A program made the position numbers and the translations under genes. The notes below the pieces were generated by a model that was not told the DNA's origin, ran no database searches, and saw nothing but the letters and a program-made list of their open reading frames with translations. From Phycisphaerae bacterium (GTDB lineage Bacteria > Planctomycetota > Phycisphaerae > SM23-33), in contig PUND01000043.1 in assembly GCA_003551645.1 (NCBI GenBank), forward strand, positions 1-57,322: DNA of 57,322 nucleotides, written 5' to 3'. Each line of letters opens with the position of its first letter. The stretch's first letter is position 1. Of this stretch, positions 41,960-51,049 are shown in pieces.

Positions 41960-42775
41960 CTACGGCCGCACGCGCTCAAGCGCGCGGGTGTATTGTTTGC
42001 GCGGCGCGATTTCCGCCGCCCGCTGATAATACCGGCGCGCCTGGTCGAGCCGGCCCAGCGATTCGCACATCACACCCGCGGCGAACATCGAGTTGTGGTC
42101 CGCCGGTTTTATCTCCACGGCCCGGAGATACTCTTGCAGTGCGGCCTCGTGGTCGCCGGCCGCAGCCAGCACATCCGCGCGCCTGGCCGGCTCCGACTCG
42201 CCCGGCGGGATGTATTCGGTGGCGGATACCCGGCGCGGGCTTATCCGCGCCACGAACGCCTCCACGCACTCGTCGATAAGCCCGCCGATGGCCGGCTCCG
42301 GCGGCGGGGGCTGCTCGGCGACACCGTGGGCCTGGCGGGTAATCGTCACGGTCGCGAGCGTGCCGGAAGTCCGCGCATCGGCGATGGTGAAGCCGACAGA
42401 CGCCTCGTGCCGCCACCGGACATATTCCACCGACGCCGGCTCGCCGGGCGCCGGCCGCTCGCGAGTGCCACGCTGCCGCCGCGTGACGACTCGCACCCGG
42501 CTATCGACCACCGCGTCGGCGTCCCGCTGGGGTGTCGCAAGCTTGAACCGCCGGTGATCCACATCTTCGGCCGAGAGTTTCCCGACCAGCGCTTCTCTGG
42601 CGTGTTCCGCCCAGCGGTCGTCTTCGGCTGTGGCGCCGGTGAACCGCCCGATATCCAGGACGCGGACCGTCCGCGGCAGGTCGTGCTCGGCGGGCCGGTC
42701 ATACTGAAGCTCGACCTCCACGGGCCGGGCGCAGCCGATCAGCGCGAGTATCCAGCAGGGAATGAATCCAGTCAT
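41960..42775 (-). CDS. Predicted lipoprotein with TPR
   Basis: Protein of 271 residues from the ATG at 42775 (CGGAAAGC upstream), which gives the signal MTGFIPCWILALIGC with lipobox LIGC. The middle is beta-rich (VRVLDIGRFTGATAEDDRWA; VDSRVRVVTRRQRGTRERPA). The last 75 residues are TPR-like (ADVLAAAGDHEAALQEYLRA, HNSMFAAGVMCESLGRLDQA, RRYYQRAAEIAPRKQYTRAL). The pattern fits a periplasmic scaffold or assembly lipoprotein. Convergent to the exported protein at 40912. Confidence 0.75.
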   Translation of the reverse strand: MTGFIPCWILALIGCARPVEVELQYDRPAEHDLPRTVRVLDIGRFTGATAEDDRWAEHAREALVGKLSAEDVDHRRFKLATPQRDADAVVDSRVRVVTRRQRGTRERPAPGEPASVEYVRWRHEASVGFTIADARTSGTLATVTITRQAHGVAEQPPPPEPAIGGLIDECVEAFVARISPRRVSATEYIPPGESEPARRADVLAAAGDHEAALQEYLRAVEIKPADHNSMFAAGVMCESLGRLDQARRYYQRAAEIAPRKQYTRALERVRP

Positions 42776-42949
42776 AAGCTTTCCGTGATAGGGTTTCACG
42801 ACAAGGCATCCTTTCGGAACCGGCTCCGCGGGACTGCCCCGCGGACATTCATCACAGCCGGTGGTTAAACCTACTCCTCGCCCGGCCCCGTGGCAACCGG
42901 GAAACCGCCGCGAGCCGAACACCGAAACGCCGGACTTGCGGAAAACCCC

Positions 42950-42978
42950 TCGACCCACCGGGGCGGTTTGTGTATAGT
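42950..42978 (+). promoter_or_regulatory. Candidate promoter of rplM-rpsI
   Basis: TCGACC (42950-42955), 17-base spacer, TATAGT (42973-42978). About 120 bases upstream of rplM; the leader may hold a regulatory structure but none was identified. Confidence 0.5.
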
Positions 42979-43099
42979 GTCTGTCCGCCGGTCGGCGGTT
43001 TTCCGCGCTTTTTCAGGATGCGCCGGCTTGACACGGGCGGAGTATGCCGCATAATGCAGGGCTTCCGCTGTTTCCCCTTAGACTGATAGGGATCGCTAG

Positions 43100-43528
43100 A
43101 TGAAGACGTACATGGCCAGGAAAGAAGATGTCACCAGGCGGTGGTATGTGGTCGATGCCGCCGACAAGGTGCTGGGCCGCATCTCCACCGAGATCGCCCG
43201 CATCCTGATGGGCAAGCACCGCCCGGAGTACACCCCGCATACCGACGTGGGCGACTTCGTGATCGTAATCAATGCCGAGAAGGTCCGTCTGACCGGCAAG
43301 AAACTCCAGCAGAAATCGCACGAGCGGTACAGCGGTTACCCCAGCGGGCACAGAGTGGTGCCCCTGGCGGAGGTCATGAAGGACAAGCCCGAACAGGTCG
43401 TTCGTGAATCGGTCCGGCGGATGCTTCCCAAGACCAAGCTCGGCCGGGAGATGGTCGGGAAACTCAAGGTTTACGCCGGCGCCGAGCATCCGCATCAGGC
43501 CCAGCAGCCGGAAGTTTTGGAGCTGTAG
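43100..43528 (+). CDS. rplM: Ribosomal protein L13
   Basis: Protein of 142 residues, usual length. Begins MKTYMARKEDVTRRWYVVDA, with VLGRISTEIARILMGKHRPE and YTPHTDVGDFVIVINAEKVR, HERYSGYPSGHR and the C-terminal YAGAEHPHQAQQPEVLEL. Component of the 50S subunit. AGGGA precedes the ATG. Followed by rpsI after 18 bases, the conserved L13-S9 operon. Confidence 0.97.
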   Translation: MKTYMARKEDVTRRWYVVDAADKVLGRISTEIARILMGKHRPEYTPHTDVGDFVIVINAEKVRLTGKKLQQKSHERYSGYPSGHRVVPLAEVMKDKPEQVVRESVRRMLPKTKLGREMVGKLKVYAGAEHPHQAQQPEVLEL

Positions 43529-43546
43529 CAACAGGAAATAACGCAT

Positions 43547-44080
43547 ATGGCCGAGCAGCAGGAACAACCACAGGACCAGCAGCAGCCCCAGGCCGAGCAG
43601 CCGGAGGCCGAGGCGACCGCCGTCGCCACGCCCGAGAAGCCCGAAACGCCCAAGGAGCAGCCCGCCCGGACGGCCCCGCCGCCTCCGGAGGGCCGGCACT
43701 ACTGGTGGGGCACCGGCCGGCGGAAGGAAGCCGTCGCACGGGTGCGGATACGCCCCGGCAGCGGCTCGTTTTTCGTCAACGGCCGGAGCGTGGACGATTT
43801 CTTCACCCAGCAGCGCGACCGCGAGGGCGTCACGACACCGCTGCGCGTGGCCAACATGGTCGGCTCCTGGGACGTCTTCGCCAACGTCCGGGGCGGCGGC
43901 TATACCGGACAGGCCGGCGCCGTTCGGCTCGGACTGGCCCGGGCGCTCGTCGAGGCCGTGCCGGAGCTGCTGGAAGAGCTTCGCCGGCGGGGACTTCTTA
44001 CCAGAGACGCCAGGACGGTCGAGCGGAAGAAGCCGGGCCAGCCGGGCGCGCGGAGGAAGTTCCAGTTCTCCAAGCGGTAA
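43547..44080 (+). CDS. rpsI: Ribosomal protein S9 with N-terminal extension
   Basis: Protein of 177 residues. The S9 core starts near residue 50 (YWWGTGRRKEAVARVRIRPG), with GGGYTGQAGAVRLGLARALV and the invariant C-terminus RRKFQFSKR that reaches the P site. The first 45 residues are a low-complexity Gln/Pro/Glu extension (EQQEQPQDQQQPQAEQPEAE), absent from typical 130-residue S9. The extension is probably flexible and outside the ribosome core. A terminator follows. Confidence 0.97.
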   Translation: MAEQQEQPQDQQQPQAEQPEAEATAVATPEKPETPKEQPARTAPPPPEGRHYWWGTGRRKEAVARVRIRPGSGSFFVNGRSVDDFFTQQRDREGVTTPLRVANMVGSWDVFANVRGGGYTGQAGAVRLGLARALVEAVPELLEELRRRGLLTRDARTVERKKPGQPGARRKFQFSKR

Positions 44081-44105
44081 AGCCACACCAGAGACAACGA
44101 ACCCG

Positions 44106-44143
44106 AAAGCCCCGGCGGCCGAGAAAAGCCACTGGGGCTTTTT
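44106..44143 (+). terminator. Rho-independent terminator after rpsI
   Basis: AAAGCCCC (44106-44113) pairs with GGGGCTTT (44134-44141), followed by T residues to 44143. Confidence 0.85.
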
Positions 44144-44340
44144 GCTGGACCGATTGGCCGAGGTCCTGCGGGTTTATCGATGGATCGGGCGCTGTGGCTT
44201 GCCGAGCAGGCCCCGGCGCATCCGCACGGGCGGGTGCAGTGGCTTGCGGCGCTGGTCCAGACGTGTCGGGACCAGCGGAGCAACCACGTTTCCCGCGCAT
44301 CCGGCGGTAAGTGTCGCAACAGATAACTCCGGAGCGAGTA

Positions 44341-45369
44341 ATGACAGAAAACGCAAAGACACGCGTGGTGCTCGTAGGCGGCAGCGGATACGCCGGCTTC
44401 GAGGCGCTGCGGTGGCTCATTCGCCATCCGCATGCAGAGATCGTGGGCATTTTCGGTCCCGAAGCTGAGCTTGGGCCAATGGAGCGGTTCTACCCCCTGC
44501 TGAGCAAGCAGGTGGAGCTTCCGCAGCGGCTTTACGAGCCGGACGCCGTGGCGGCCCTGAACGCGGACGTCGCGATGCTAGCCGTGCCGCACAAGGTCGC
44601 GATGAGCTACGTGCCGCCGCTCCGCGAGGCGGGCCTGCGGGTGATAGACTTCTCCGCGGACTACCGGCTGAGCGACCGCGGCGTCTATGAGCAGTGGTAC
44701 TGCGAGCATACCGACGCCGAGCGGCTCACCGAGGCGGTTTACGGGCTACCGGAACACTATCGCGACCGCATCCGCACGGCCGGGCTGGTGGCCAATCCCG
44801 GCTGCTATCCGACATCGACCATCCTTCCGCTTGCGCCGCTGCTGGCCGAGGGGCTTATCGAGCCGGACGGCATCGTGGCCAGCTCCGCAAGCGGCGTCAG
44901 CGGCGCCGGGCGGGCGCCGAGCCAGATGATGCACTACCCGGAGCGGAACGAGAACTTCGAGCCGTACAAGGTCGGCTCGCACCGCCACATGCCGGAGATG
45001 GAGCAGGTGCTTTCGGATATCTCCGGGGAGCCGACGACGCTGCTGTTTCAGCCGCATCTGGCGCCGATGGACCGGGGGATACTGACGAGCATCTACGCCC
45101 GCCCCGCGGCCGGTGCGAATGAACAGAAGCTCACCGACGCCCTGCACGCCGCCTACGACTCGGCCGCATTCGTCCGCATCCGCGAAGATGTGCTGCCGGC
45201 GACCAAGTACGTCGCCAACACCAACTTCTGCGATGTGGCCGTCCGGCTGACAAAGGGAACCGTCGTCGCCTTCGGCGCACTGGACAACCTCATCAAGGGC
45301 GCATCGGGACAGGCGATACAGAACATGAACGTCATGTTCGATATGGACGAGCGGACGGGATTGTACTGA
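44341..45369 (+). CDS. argC: N-acetyl-gamma-glutamyl-phosphate reductase
   Basis: Protein of 342 residues, third step of arginine synthesis. N-terminal NAD(P)-binding GGSGYAGFEALRWL, the catalytic Cys in VANPGCYPTSTILPL and the motif VGSHRHMPEMEQVL with the His/Glu residues. The C-terminal DNLIKGASGQAIQNMNVMF is a hallmark. GGAGCGAG precedes the ATG at 44341; the longer track start is not needed. Followed at a distance by argJ, separated by 622 bases of repeats. Confidence 0.95.
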   Translation: MTENAKTRVVLVGGSGYAGFEALRWLIRHPHAEIVGIFGPEAELGPMERFYPLLSKQVELPQRLYEPDAVAALNADVAMLAVPHKVAMSYVPPLREAGLRVIDFSADYRLSDRGVYEQWYCEHTDAERLTEAVYGLPEHYRDRIRTAGLVANPGCYPTSTILPLAPLLAEGLIEPDGIVASSASGVSGAGRAPSQMMHYPERNENFEPYKVGSHRHMPEMEQVLSDISGEPTTLLFQPHLAPMDRGILTSIYARPAAGANEQKLTDALHAAYDSAAFVRIREDVLPATKYVANTNFCDVAVRLTKGTVVAFGALDNLIKGASGQAIQNMNVMFDMDERTGLY

Positions 45370-45991
45370 TTGAGCAGCAATTGGGCGGGCTGCGCCCGCC
45401 AGATTCCAAAGCAAGCAGCTCCGCGCAACGGCGGACACTCCGCTCCGCCCTGCGTAGTGTGTTACGCGGAACAGGACGGCCCGCCCCGCCCGGCTAGCGG
45501 ATGCCCGCCCGCGGCAGGTGTGCCGTCGCCTGGCGGCAAACCGCCCTGCTGCTGGAAGGACAGGAAATAGGCGGCGTTCCAGGCCGCAAGTACCGGAGAC
45601 CTGCCGTTGGCGGACCACCAGAAAATAGCCGGCGTTTTAGGCCCGAAGGGCGACAGAAAATAGCCCGGGGGGGGCGTCAGCCCCCGGAACTGCGGCGCAA
45701 AATGCTGTTAGCCCCGAAGGGGCGACAGCATCGTGCGACGGTGGGAAGTCTATGTCGCCCCTTCGGGGCTGAATGTGATAAAGACCAGACCACCGGGGCC
45801 TCACGGCCCCGGCTACTAACTGCCGGTCCTTCGGACCTGCGAAGGGCCAAGGATGAAGCATCGGCCCAAACACTGTGCAATACCGCCGCAAGTGGTGATC
45901 GCTTGATCTGGATGAACGCCCTCTGTATTAGTTAAGTATTCTACGGCAAGATTCGCTTCATTATCGCCAAGTCTCACGGAGCAACCCACAA
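45370..45991. repeat. Intergenic array of GC-rich palindromes between argC and argJ
   Basis: No gene. Contains repeated units related to CCCCGAAGGGGCGACAG (about 45642, 45713 and inverted at 45756), GAAATAGGCGGCGTT/GAAAATAGCCGGCGTTTT (about 45565 and 45622), and hairpins CCGGGGGG..CCCCCGG, CCGGGGCCTCACGGCCCCGG and CCGGTCCTTCGGACC. These look like REP-like or IS-scar elements. Confidence 0.65.
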
Positions 45992-47200
45992 ATGAGCGCC
46001 AGCAACTCGCGACACATAACGCTGCCGAAGGGTTTTCTGGCCGCCGGGGTTCGCTGCGGCGTCAAGACGGCCGGCGCGGACCTTGCGATTATCGCCGCCG
46101 AGCGACCGGCCGCCTGCGCGGTGCTGACCACGCAAAACCAGGTGGTCGGCGCCCCCGTTGAGTTGTGCCGGCGACTGCTTCCCGGCGGACGGGGGCGGAT
46201 GCGCGGCATCGTCATCAATGCCGGCTGCGCGAACGTCTGCACCGGCGCGGCGGGCCTGCGCGACGCCGAGACGATGGGCCGGCTGACGGCCGGGCGGCTG
46301 GGCGCAACGGCCGAGCAGGTCCTGGTCGCCTCCACCGGCATCATCGGGCATCGGCTTGAGATGGACAAGATCCGCCGCGGCATCGACGCCGCCGGCGACG
46401 CCCTCGGCACCGACAAAGACGCCGCGGTAGCCCGCGCGATAATGACCACGGACACCCGCCCGAAATCCTCTGTCGCACACTGCAAGCTCGGCGGGCGAGA
46501 GTTCACCGTCGCCGGAGTGGCGAAGGGTTCTGGCATGATAGCCCCGAACATGGCCACCATGATCGCGGTCATCACCACCGACGCGGCCATTACGCCGGCC
46601 GCGCTGCACCGCGCGCTTAAGGCGGCCGCGGATGATAGCTTCAACGCCGTGACGGTGGATTCCGACACTTCCACCTCCGACACGGTCGCGGCCCTGGCGT
46701 CGGGCGCGGCCGGGAACAAGCGGATAACCGCCGGCTCGCCGGGCTACCGGACGTTCGCCGCCGCGCTGCGGCGCGTGTGCGTTGACCTGGCCGAGCGAAT
46801 CGCCGCCGACGGCGAGGGCGCTACCAAGCTCATCCGCGTGCGGGTCCGCGGGGCGGCCGGCGCGGCAGACGCCCGCTCGGCCGCGATGGCGATAGCCAAC
46901 TCGCCACTGGTCAAGTGCGCCGTCCACGGCGGCGACCCGAACTGGGGCCGCATCGCCGCGGCCGCCGGCAAGTCGCCGGCCGGCGTGGAGGCCGGGAAGA
47001 TGTCCATACGCATCGGCGGCGTGACCGTGTTCTCGCGCGGCCGGGGGCGGAAGTTCGACGCGGCCGCCGTCGCAAAGCACCTCGCCGGAAACGCCGTGGA
47101 AATCGAATGCAACCTCAATCTCGGCGCCGGCGAGCACACGGCCCTGACCTGCGACCTCTCGGCCGAATATGTGCGAATCAACGCCGACTACCACACCTGA
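45992..47200 (+). CDS. argJ: Glutamate N-acetyltransferase (bifunctional ArgJ)
   Basis: Protein of 402 residues. ArgJ transfers acetyl from N-acetylornithine to glutamate, and in some bacteria also uses acetyl-CoA. Signature GVAKGSGMIAPNMATMIAVI, in which the chain is self-cleaved before the Thr of MATM to give the catalytic Thr. The oxyanion pair is in STGIIGHRLEMDKI. Other blocks: VINAGCANVCTG, DSFNAVTVDSDTSTSDTV, VHGGDPNWGRIAAAAG. N-terminal Leu/Pro/Lys/Gly-Phe (LPKGFLAAGVRCGVK) supports the start. Predicted to work with argC. Confidence 0.95.
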   Translation: MSASNSRHITLPKGFLAAGVRCGVKTAGADLAIIAAERPAACAVLTTQNQVVGAPVELCRRLLPGGRGRMRGIVINAGCANVCTGAAGLRDAETMGRLTAGRLGATAEQVLVASTGIIGHRLEMDKIRRGIDAAGDALGTDKDAAVARAIMTTDTRPKSSVAHCKLGGREFTVAGVAKGSGMIAPNMATMIAVITTDAAITPAALHRALKAAADDSFNAVTVDSDTSTSDTVAALASGAAGNKRITAGSPGYRTFAAALRRVCVDLAERIAADGEGATKLIRVRVRGAAGAADARSAAMAIANSPLVKCAVHGGDPNWGRIAAAAGKSPAGVEAGKMSIRIGGVTVFSRGRGRKFDAAAVAKHLAGNAVEIECNLNLGAGEHTALTCDLSAEYVRINADYHT

Positions 47201-47384
47201 GCAGCATCCGACGACCATCGTCGCAGCCCGGTGAATCCTCTGACTGGCCGCCGGCGACCGCGGCGGCGCAAAGAGACAATAATTTTGCGCAAACTCCGGT
47301 TGTCGGCCGCCCGCCTTGATGGTATTCTATAGTCAGGTAGTCATCTCTTCTTTCATGATGGCCAAGCGGCCGGAGGCGAAAAAA

Positions 47385-48221
47385 ATGAATAGGTCGAAAC
47401 AGCATCACGGGAGTCGTACGGGTTTCACGCTCATCGAGCTTCTGGTGGTCATCGCCATCATCGCCCTTCTGATGAGCATCCTCATGCCGGCGCTGGGACA
47501 GGCGCGAGAACAAGCCAACAGGATCAAGTGCCTGTCGCACTTGCGAGGGATCGGAATTGGCATGCTCAGCTACAGCAGTGACTACCGCGAGACAATCGTT
47601 CCGGCCAGCTACTTGTACGGCCGGGGCGAGGAGCCAGGCCCCCAATTCCGCCAGGACTGGGCGGCGATTCTTGCGATAAACGGGTATATCAGCGCGCCTA
47701 TCTATCCGGAAAACGAGGCCCCGGCACATCCGGAACCTGTGCCGGAAGCCGCTGCAAGGTCCATCCTGCAGTGCCCGGGCGCATCAGACATAGTACGGGA
47801 GAACTGGGGAGAGGATCCGTACGTGCCGGTGGGGCCTAGCGACCAGCCGGCCGACCTTCCCGACGAAAGACGCATTATCTACTTCTCGTACGGATCAAGC
47901 GGCGCCAACAATCGCGGGGAACGCCAACTGCCCATGCGGGTGCATGCCGATTACGACAATCCGCCCCACACATTCCCCATGGCACAGAGGCCCGGAGATA
48001 CGGTGCTGCTGTATGATGGTTCATGGAGCCACAACGGCTTTGTATTTGAACGGATCAACGCCCACCACATGAACGCCACACAGACCGCCGTCCTGCTGAT
48101 GGACGGCAGCACACATGCGTTTGACCGCGACGACCTGCCCAAACCCGACCTGAATCATATGGGCAATCTGAGCTATCTCAGAGACAACTACCCCTATCCG
48201 CTGTGGCGTTTCGACCAGTAG
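47385..48221 (+). CDS. Pseudopilin-type protein (prepilin N-methylation signal)
   Basis: Protein of 278 residues from the ATG at 47385 (GGAGGCG upstream; three earlier Met codons are possible). Leader [36 protein letters not shown]. The mature part is a beta-rich domain with [13 protein letters not shown] at its end, plus [20 protein letters not shown] and [20 protein letters not shown] with the DG box. It resembles the other pseudopilin at 28147 only at the N-terminus. Probably an exported component of a type II/IV pilus-related or planctomycetal surface system. Confidence 0.8.
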   Translation: MNRSKQHHGSRTGFTLIELLVVIAIIALLMSILMPALGQAREQANRIKCLSHLRGIGIGMLSYSSDYRETIVPASYLYGRGEEPGPQFRQDWAAILAINGYISAPIYPENEAPAHPEPVPEAAARSILQCPGASDIVRENWGEDPYVPVGPSDQPADLPDERRIIYFSYGSSGANNRGERQLPMRVHADYDNPPHTFPMAQRPGDTVLLYDGSWSHNGFVFERINAHHMNATQTAVLLMDGSTHAFDRDDLPKPDLNHMGNLSYLRDNYPYPLWRFDQ

Positions 48222-48281
48222 CCCCGCCCGGTGAGACGGGCGGTAAACTGCGTGGTTACCTCGCCGGTGTGCCGGTTGCGA

Positions 48282-49970
48282 TTATCTCCCTCGCCGCGAC
48301 TCGCCTCGCCGGCCACGGTCGGAGCTGTCACCGCGGCGATTGACGTTCCCGCCGCCGCGTTCGGTGTCATTACCGCCGCGGTCGAAGCGCCCGGTTCGCC
48401 GATTGGTCCGGTCGAACCTGTCGGTCCCGAAGTCGGAGCGGTCGAAGCGGTCGGCGCCGAAATCGGACCTGTCAAAACGGTCCCGCCTGCTTGTCGAACG
48501 CTCGGGCGTCCGGGTGCGAACATCGCCGAACAGTGAGCCGCTGTCCGACCGTTCGGTCCGCCTGCGGTGTACGGTGCCGGTTTCGCGGCCGCCGAACGAG
48601 GATCTATCCCGCCGACTCTCCATAGACCGCTGCCGCACAAACCCGCCGTCTGACCGTCGCGACTCGCCGCGCCCGCTTGGCGAGCGGTCCTCAAACGTCC
48701 GTGGCGACGAGAAATCGCGGCCGGAGATGTCCGGACGGGTCGAGGTGGTGAACCCGCCGGTCGTGCCGGTCCGCGTTCGGCTGTTCCTGCCCGAACTGGT
48801 GTCCGGCGTGATTCGCACTCTCGGGCGGTCGCGGGTAGTCTCGAAGCGGGCGTCGCGCGATTCGCGCCGCGGCCCGGACCTGTCGGTCGTGAAACTCCTG
48901 TCGCGGTCGGTCGTGGTTCGTCCGCGGTCGCGGCTCGGCCGTGAGTCCAGAGAGGATATGGACTCACGAAGCGTCGTCCTCCTCGGCGAGCGCGTGGTGA
49001 CCGACCTCGGACGCGTGTGGCTCGGTCGCCGCACTGTGGAGCGTCTTGACGGCAGCGAACGGGTCCGGCGGACCAGCGGGACCTCGCGCTTCAGGCGGAC
49101 GCCGGCGTCGAGCGTGGTCCGCCGCACGATAGTGGTCGAACTCGATATGCCGATGCCGAAGTGCACCGAGAACGACCACCGCCTCGGCCGGACCACCACG
49201 ACGGACCTGGCCACCGGCGGGCAGAGCAGGACCACGCGCGAGCAGAACGGGAACGTGTAGTAGTCGTAGCAGATGCGCGAGGGAACCCAGACCGGGTAGT
49301 AGGTCGAGTGGTGGTGATGATGATGATGGTGGTGATCGACGTAAACCGTCCGCGTATCGGCCACGTCCGGCCAGGGGTCGGACGGGGCCTGGTCCGGCCC
49401 GCGGAGGTAGGCGTCGAGCGCTATCTCGTACGGCTCGTGGAACTCCCGTCGGTATTGCAGCCGGTGCTTAAGCTCTGCCGCCCGGCCGACCATCTCGGAG
49501 GTAACTTCCAATGAGCCGGTGTTGGCCTCGATCCAGGCGACTATCTCGCCGGCGGTCTTCAGCGCGAACGGCTCATCCGGTCCGTGGCGTATGGCCGAGT
49601 GGATCGCGGCGACCGCGCCTTCGCCGTTGCCGCCGAGCAGGTTCATCTGCGCGATAACCGCCCAGCCGATGCCGCTGTAGGGGTCCATGCCGACAAGCTC
49701 CTGGGCCTGGTAATAGGTAAGCTCCGCCAGGCCGAGGTCTATCATCCGCCGGATGTACGCCTCGTGGAGCCGGGGGTCGTGCTCGTGGGTCTCCAGGCCT
49801 CTGGAGTAGGCCTCCACAACGCCGGCGGGGTCGTCGGCATTGCGGACGGCGGTGATGACGGCCGGTTCGTGCCCCTCAGACGACGCGAACACATAGCCCT
49901 GTGCCCGTGCCGTCTGGCCGGAAATCAGCAGCACCGCCGCGACGATGAGAACTGCCTTCAGGTATTTCAT
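48282..49970 (-). CDS. Secreted protein with His9 tract and Arg/Ser/Asp-rich repeat tail
   Basis: Protein of 562 residues. Signal peptide MKYLKAVLIVAAVLLISGQT ARAQ. Residues 30-210 form a helical, TPR-like domain (VVEAYSRGLETHEHDPRLHE, YYQAQELVGMDPYSGIGWAV). Next to it lies VDHHHHHHHHHSTYYPVWVP (213-221 are nine consecutive His). Then a short hydrophobic stretch and a tail of about 270 residues with repeats such as DRFDRSDFGADRFDRSDFGT, highly basic with Asp, Ser and Thr. Planctomycetal proteins with His tracts before YYPVW-type segments are known to me only as hypothetical. Metal binding and surface or nucleic-acid contact are inference. Confidence 0.7.
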   Translation of the reverse strand: MKYLKAVLIVAAVLLISGQTARAQGYVFASSEGHEPAVITAVRNADDPAGVVEAYSRGLETHEHDPRLHEAYIRRMIDLGLAELTYYQAQELVGMDPYSGIGWAVIAQMNLLGGNGEGAVAAIHSAIRHGPDEPFALKTAGEIVAWIEANTGSLEVTSEMVGRAAELKHRLQYRREFHEPYEIALDAYLRGPDQAPSDPWPDVADTRTVYVDHHHHHHHHHSTYYPVWVPSRICYDYYTFPFCSRVVLLCPPVARSVVVVRPRRWSFSVHFGIGISSSTTIVRRTTLDAGVRLKREVPLVRRTRSLPSRRSTVRRPSHTRPRSVTTRSPRRTTLRESISSLDSRPSRDRGRTTTDRDRSFTTDRSGPRRESRDARFETTRDRPRVRITPDTSSGRNSRTRTGTTGGFTTSTRPDISGRDFSSPRTFEDRSPSGRGESRRSDGGFVRQRSMESRRDRSSFGGRETGTVHRRRTERSDSGSLFGDVRTRTPERSTSRRDRFDRSDFGADRFDRSDFGTDRFDRTNRRTGRFDRGGNDTERGGGNVNRRGDSSDRGRRGESRRGR

Positions 49971-50033
49971 GGCTCATACCTCCAAGCTGACAGACAGCCG
50001 CCTTGGTCGGCGGTTAGAAATATTATGCCCAGA

Positions 50034-50258
50034 AGACAGCGAATAGCGAATAGCGACTCGCGAGCAGCGACTGGCGAAGAGCGAACAGCGAATGGCGGAC
50101 AGCAGCCACGAGCCGTGAGCAATGGGCAACGAGCCAAGAACCAAGGGTGCCGTGGGCTGCGAAGCCCCGGCGAGCCGGGGCGAAGCAACCACGCCGGCGC
50201 GATTCACAATCCGCGACTCCTCATTCGCGATTCGCGACTCGCAACTCGCAATTCCTCA
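50034..50258. repeat. Short tandem repeats of GCGAATA/GCGACTC type
   Basis: Units such as AGCGAATAGCGAATAGCGAC, GGCGAAGAGCGAACAGCGAA (50034-50140) and ATTCGCGATTCGCGACTCGC (50220-50250). They lie between two genes and have no coding potential. Similar units precede the gene at 16095. Confidence 0.6.
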
Positions 50259-50621
50259 CGGTGTGGGGTTTTCTATCCACCGCCGGTAGCAAGGCCCGCA
50301 CAGATGCAGCGTGAAGCGCCGGCAGACCTGGTCCATCATCTCCTGCTGCGACATCTCCGACATCTGCTCGATGAGCCGGTCTATCTCCTCGCCAGGGTCG
50401 CACAGCAGGTCATCCTCCGAGAAGCTCGGCGGCGTGGGGTCGGCGAACGCCTCGACTCGGACGACGTAGAAATCGCCCCTGCCCGGCGCCAGATGCGCCC
50501 CGCAGCGATGGCAGAAGAGGTTGGCATGGGGAGCATCTTTCACTTCAGTCCTGAACGGCCCGGCCGGCGCCGGCTCAGCCACTTCGCTGATCAACTGCTT
50601 GCTGGTCTCGTCCGGGCACAC
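50256..50621 (-). CDS. Zinc-ribbon hypothetical protein with unclear start
   Basis: Protein of 121 residues from a GTG at 50621, the only usable start before an in-frame TAG about 50 bases upstream; no ribosome site. Two CxxC pairs occur: NLFCHRCGAHLAPGRG and LHLCGPCYRRWIENP, suggesting a zinc-binding fold. The upstream codons (KQNPAKEPYDPRRPVVCPDE) look protein-like, so the gene may be 5'-truncated or frameshifted. Function unknown. Confidence 0.55.
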   Translation of the reverse strand: MCPDETSKQLISEVAEPAPAGPFRTEVKDAPHANLFCHRCGAHLAPGRGDFYVVRVEAFADPTPPSFSEDDLLCDPGEEIDRLIEQMSEMSQQEMMDQVCRRFTLHLCGPCYRRWIENPTP

Positions 50622-51049
50622 AACCGGACGCCGAGGGTCATACGGCTCCTTGGCCGGGTTCTGCTTACCCTATCGGCAAAGAAGCCCGCAATTGTTCCAT
50701 CAATCTACGGATGACAGAGCACTGGACCTGACCATTCGAACAGCAGGGCTTATCGATGCCACGAGCACACGAATACACGGTATCACGGGCAAACGCGCAC
50801 GCGTATGGGGCGCATCAGCCGGGCAATCCGGCGCCGGGTGTGGCCAATCGCGTACCTGGCGCGTATGATGGCCCCGCGGAAGCGCCCGGCGTAAGGCGGC
50901 CGGGCGGACTTGCTCAACGGCAAGCGGTACGATCCCGAAAAATTCGCCGGTCAGGCACCGAGGCGCGGAGCTTCAACAGGCCGGGAAGGGCTTGTGCGGC
51001 CAGCCGCCTCTTTGGCTCGCAAGCCGGCGCGGTACACAGGAGTTAGAAG
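50622..51049. other. Intergenic region upstream of the class V aminotransferase
   Basis: No credible gene. It contains GC-rich segments that could fold (GGCCCCGCGGAAGCGCCCGG near 50871; GGCCGGGCGG; GCGGCCAGCCGCC near 50996). A strong AGGAG at 51037-51041 serves the next gene. Possible leader structure; no known riboswitch class recognised. Confidence 0.45.

Noticed and set aside
45501-45935. 144-aa frame between argC and argJ
   Set aside because: It consists of the palindromic repeat units and does not look like protein.
49584-50714. 376-aa plus-strand frame
   Set aside because: Runs over repeats and antisense to two minus-strand genes; no ribosome site or motif.
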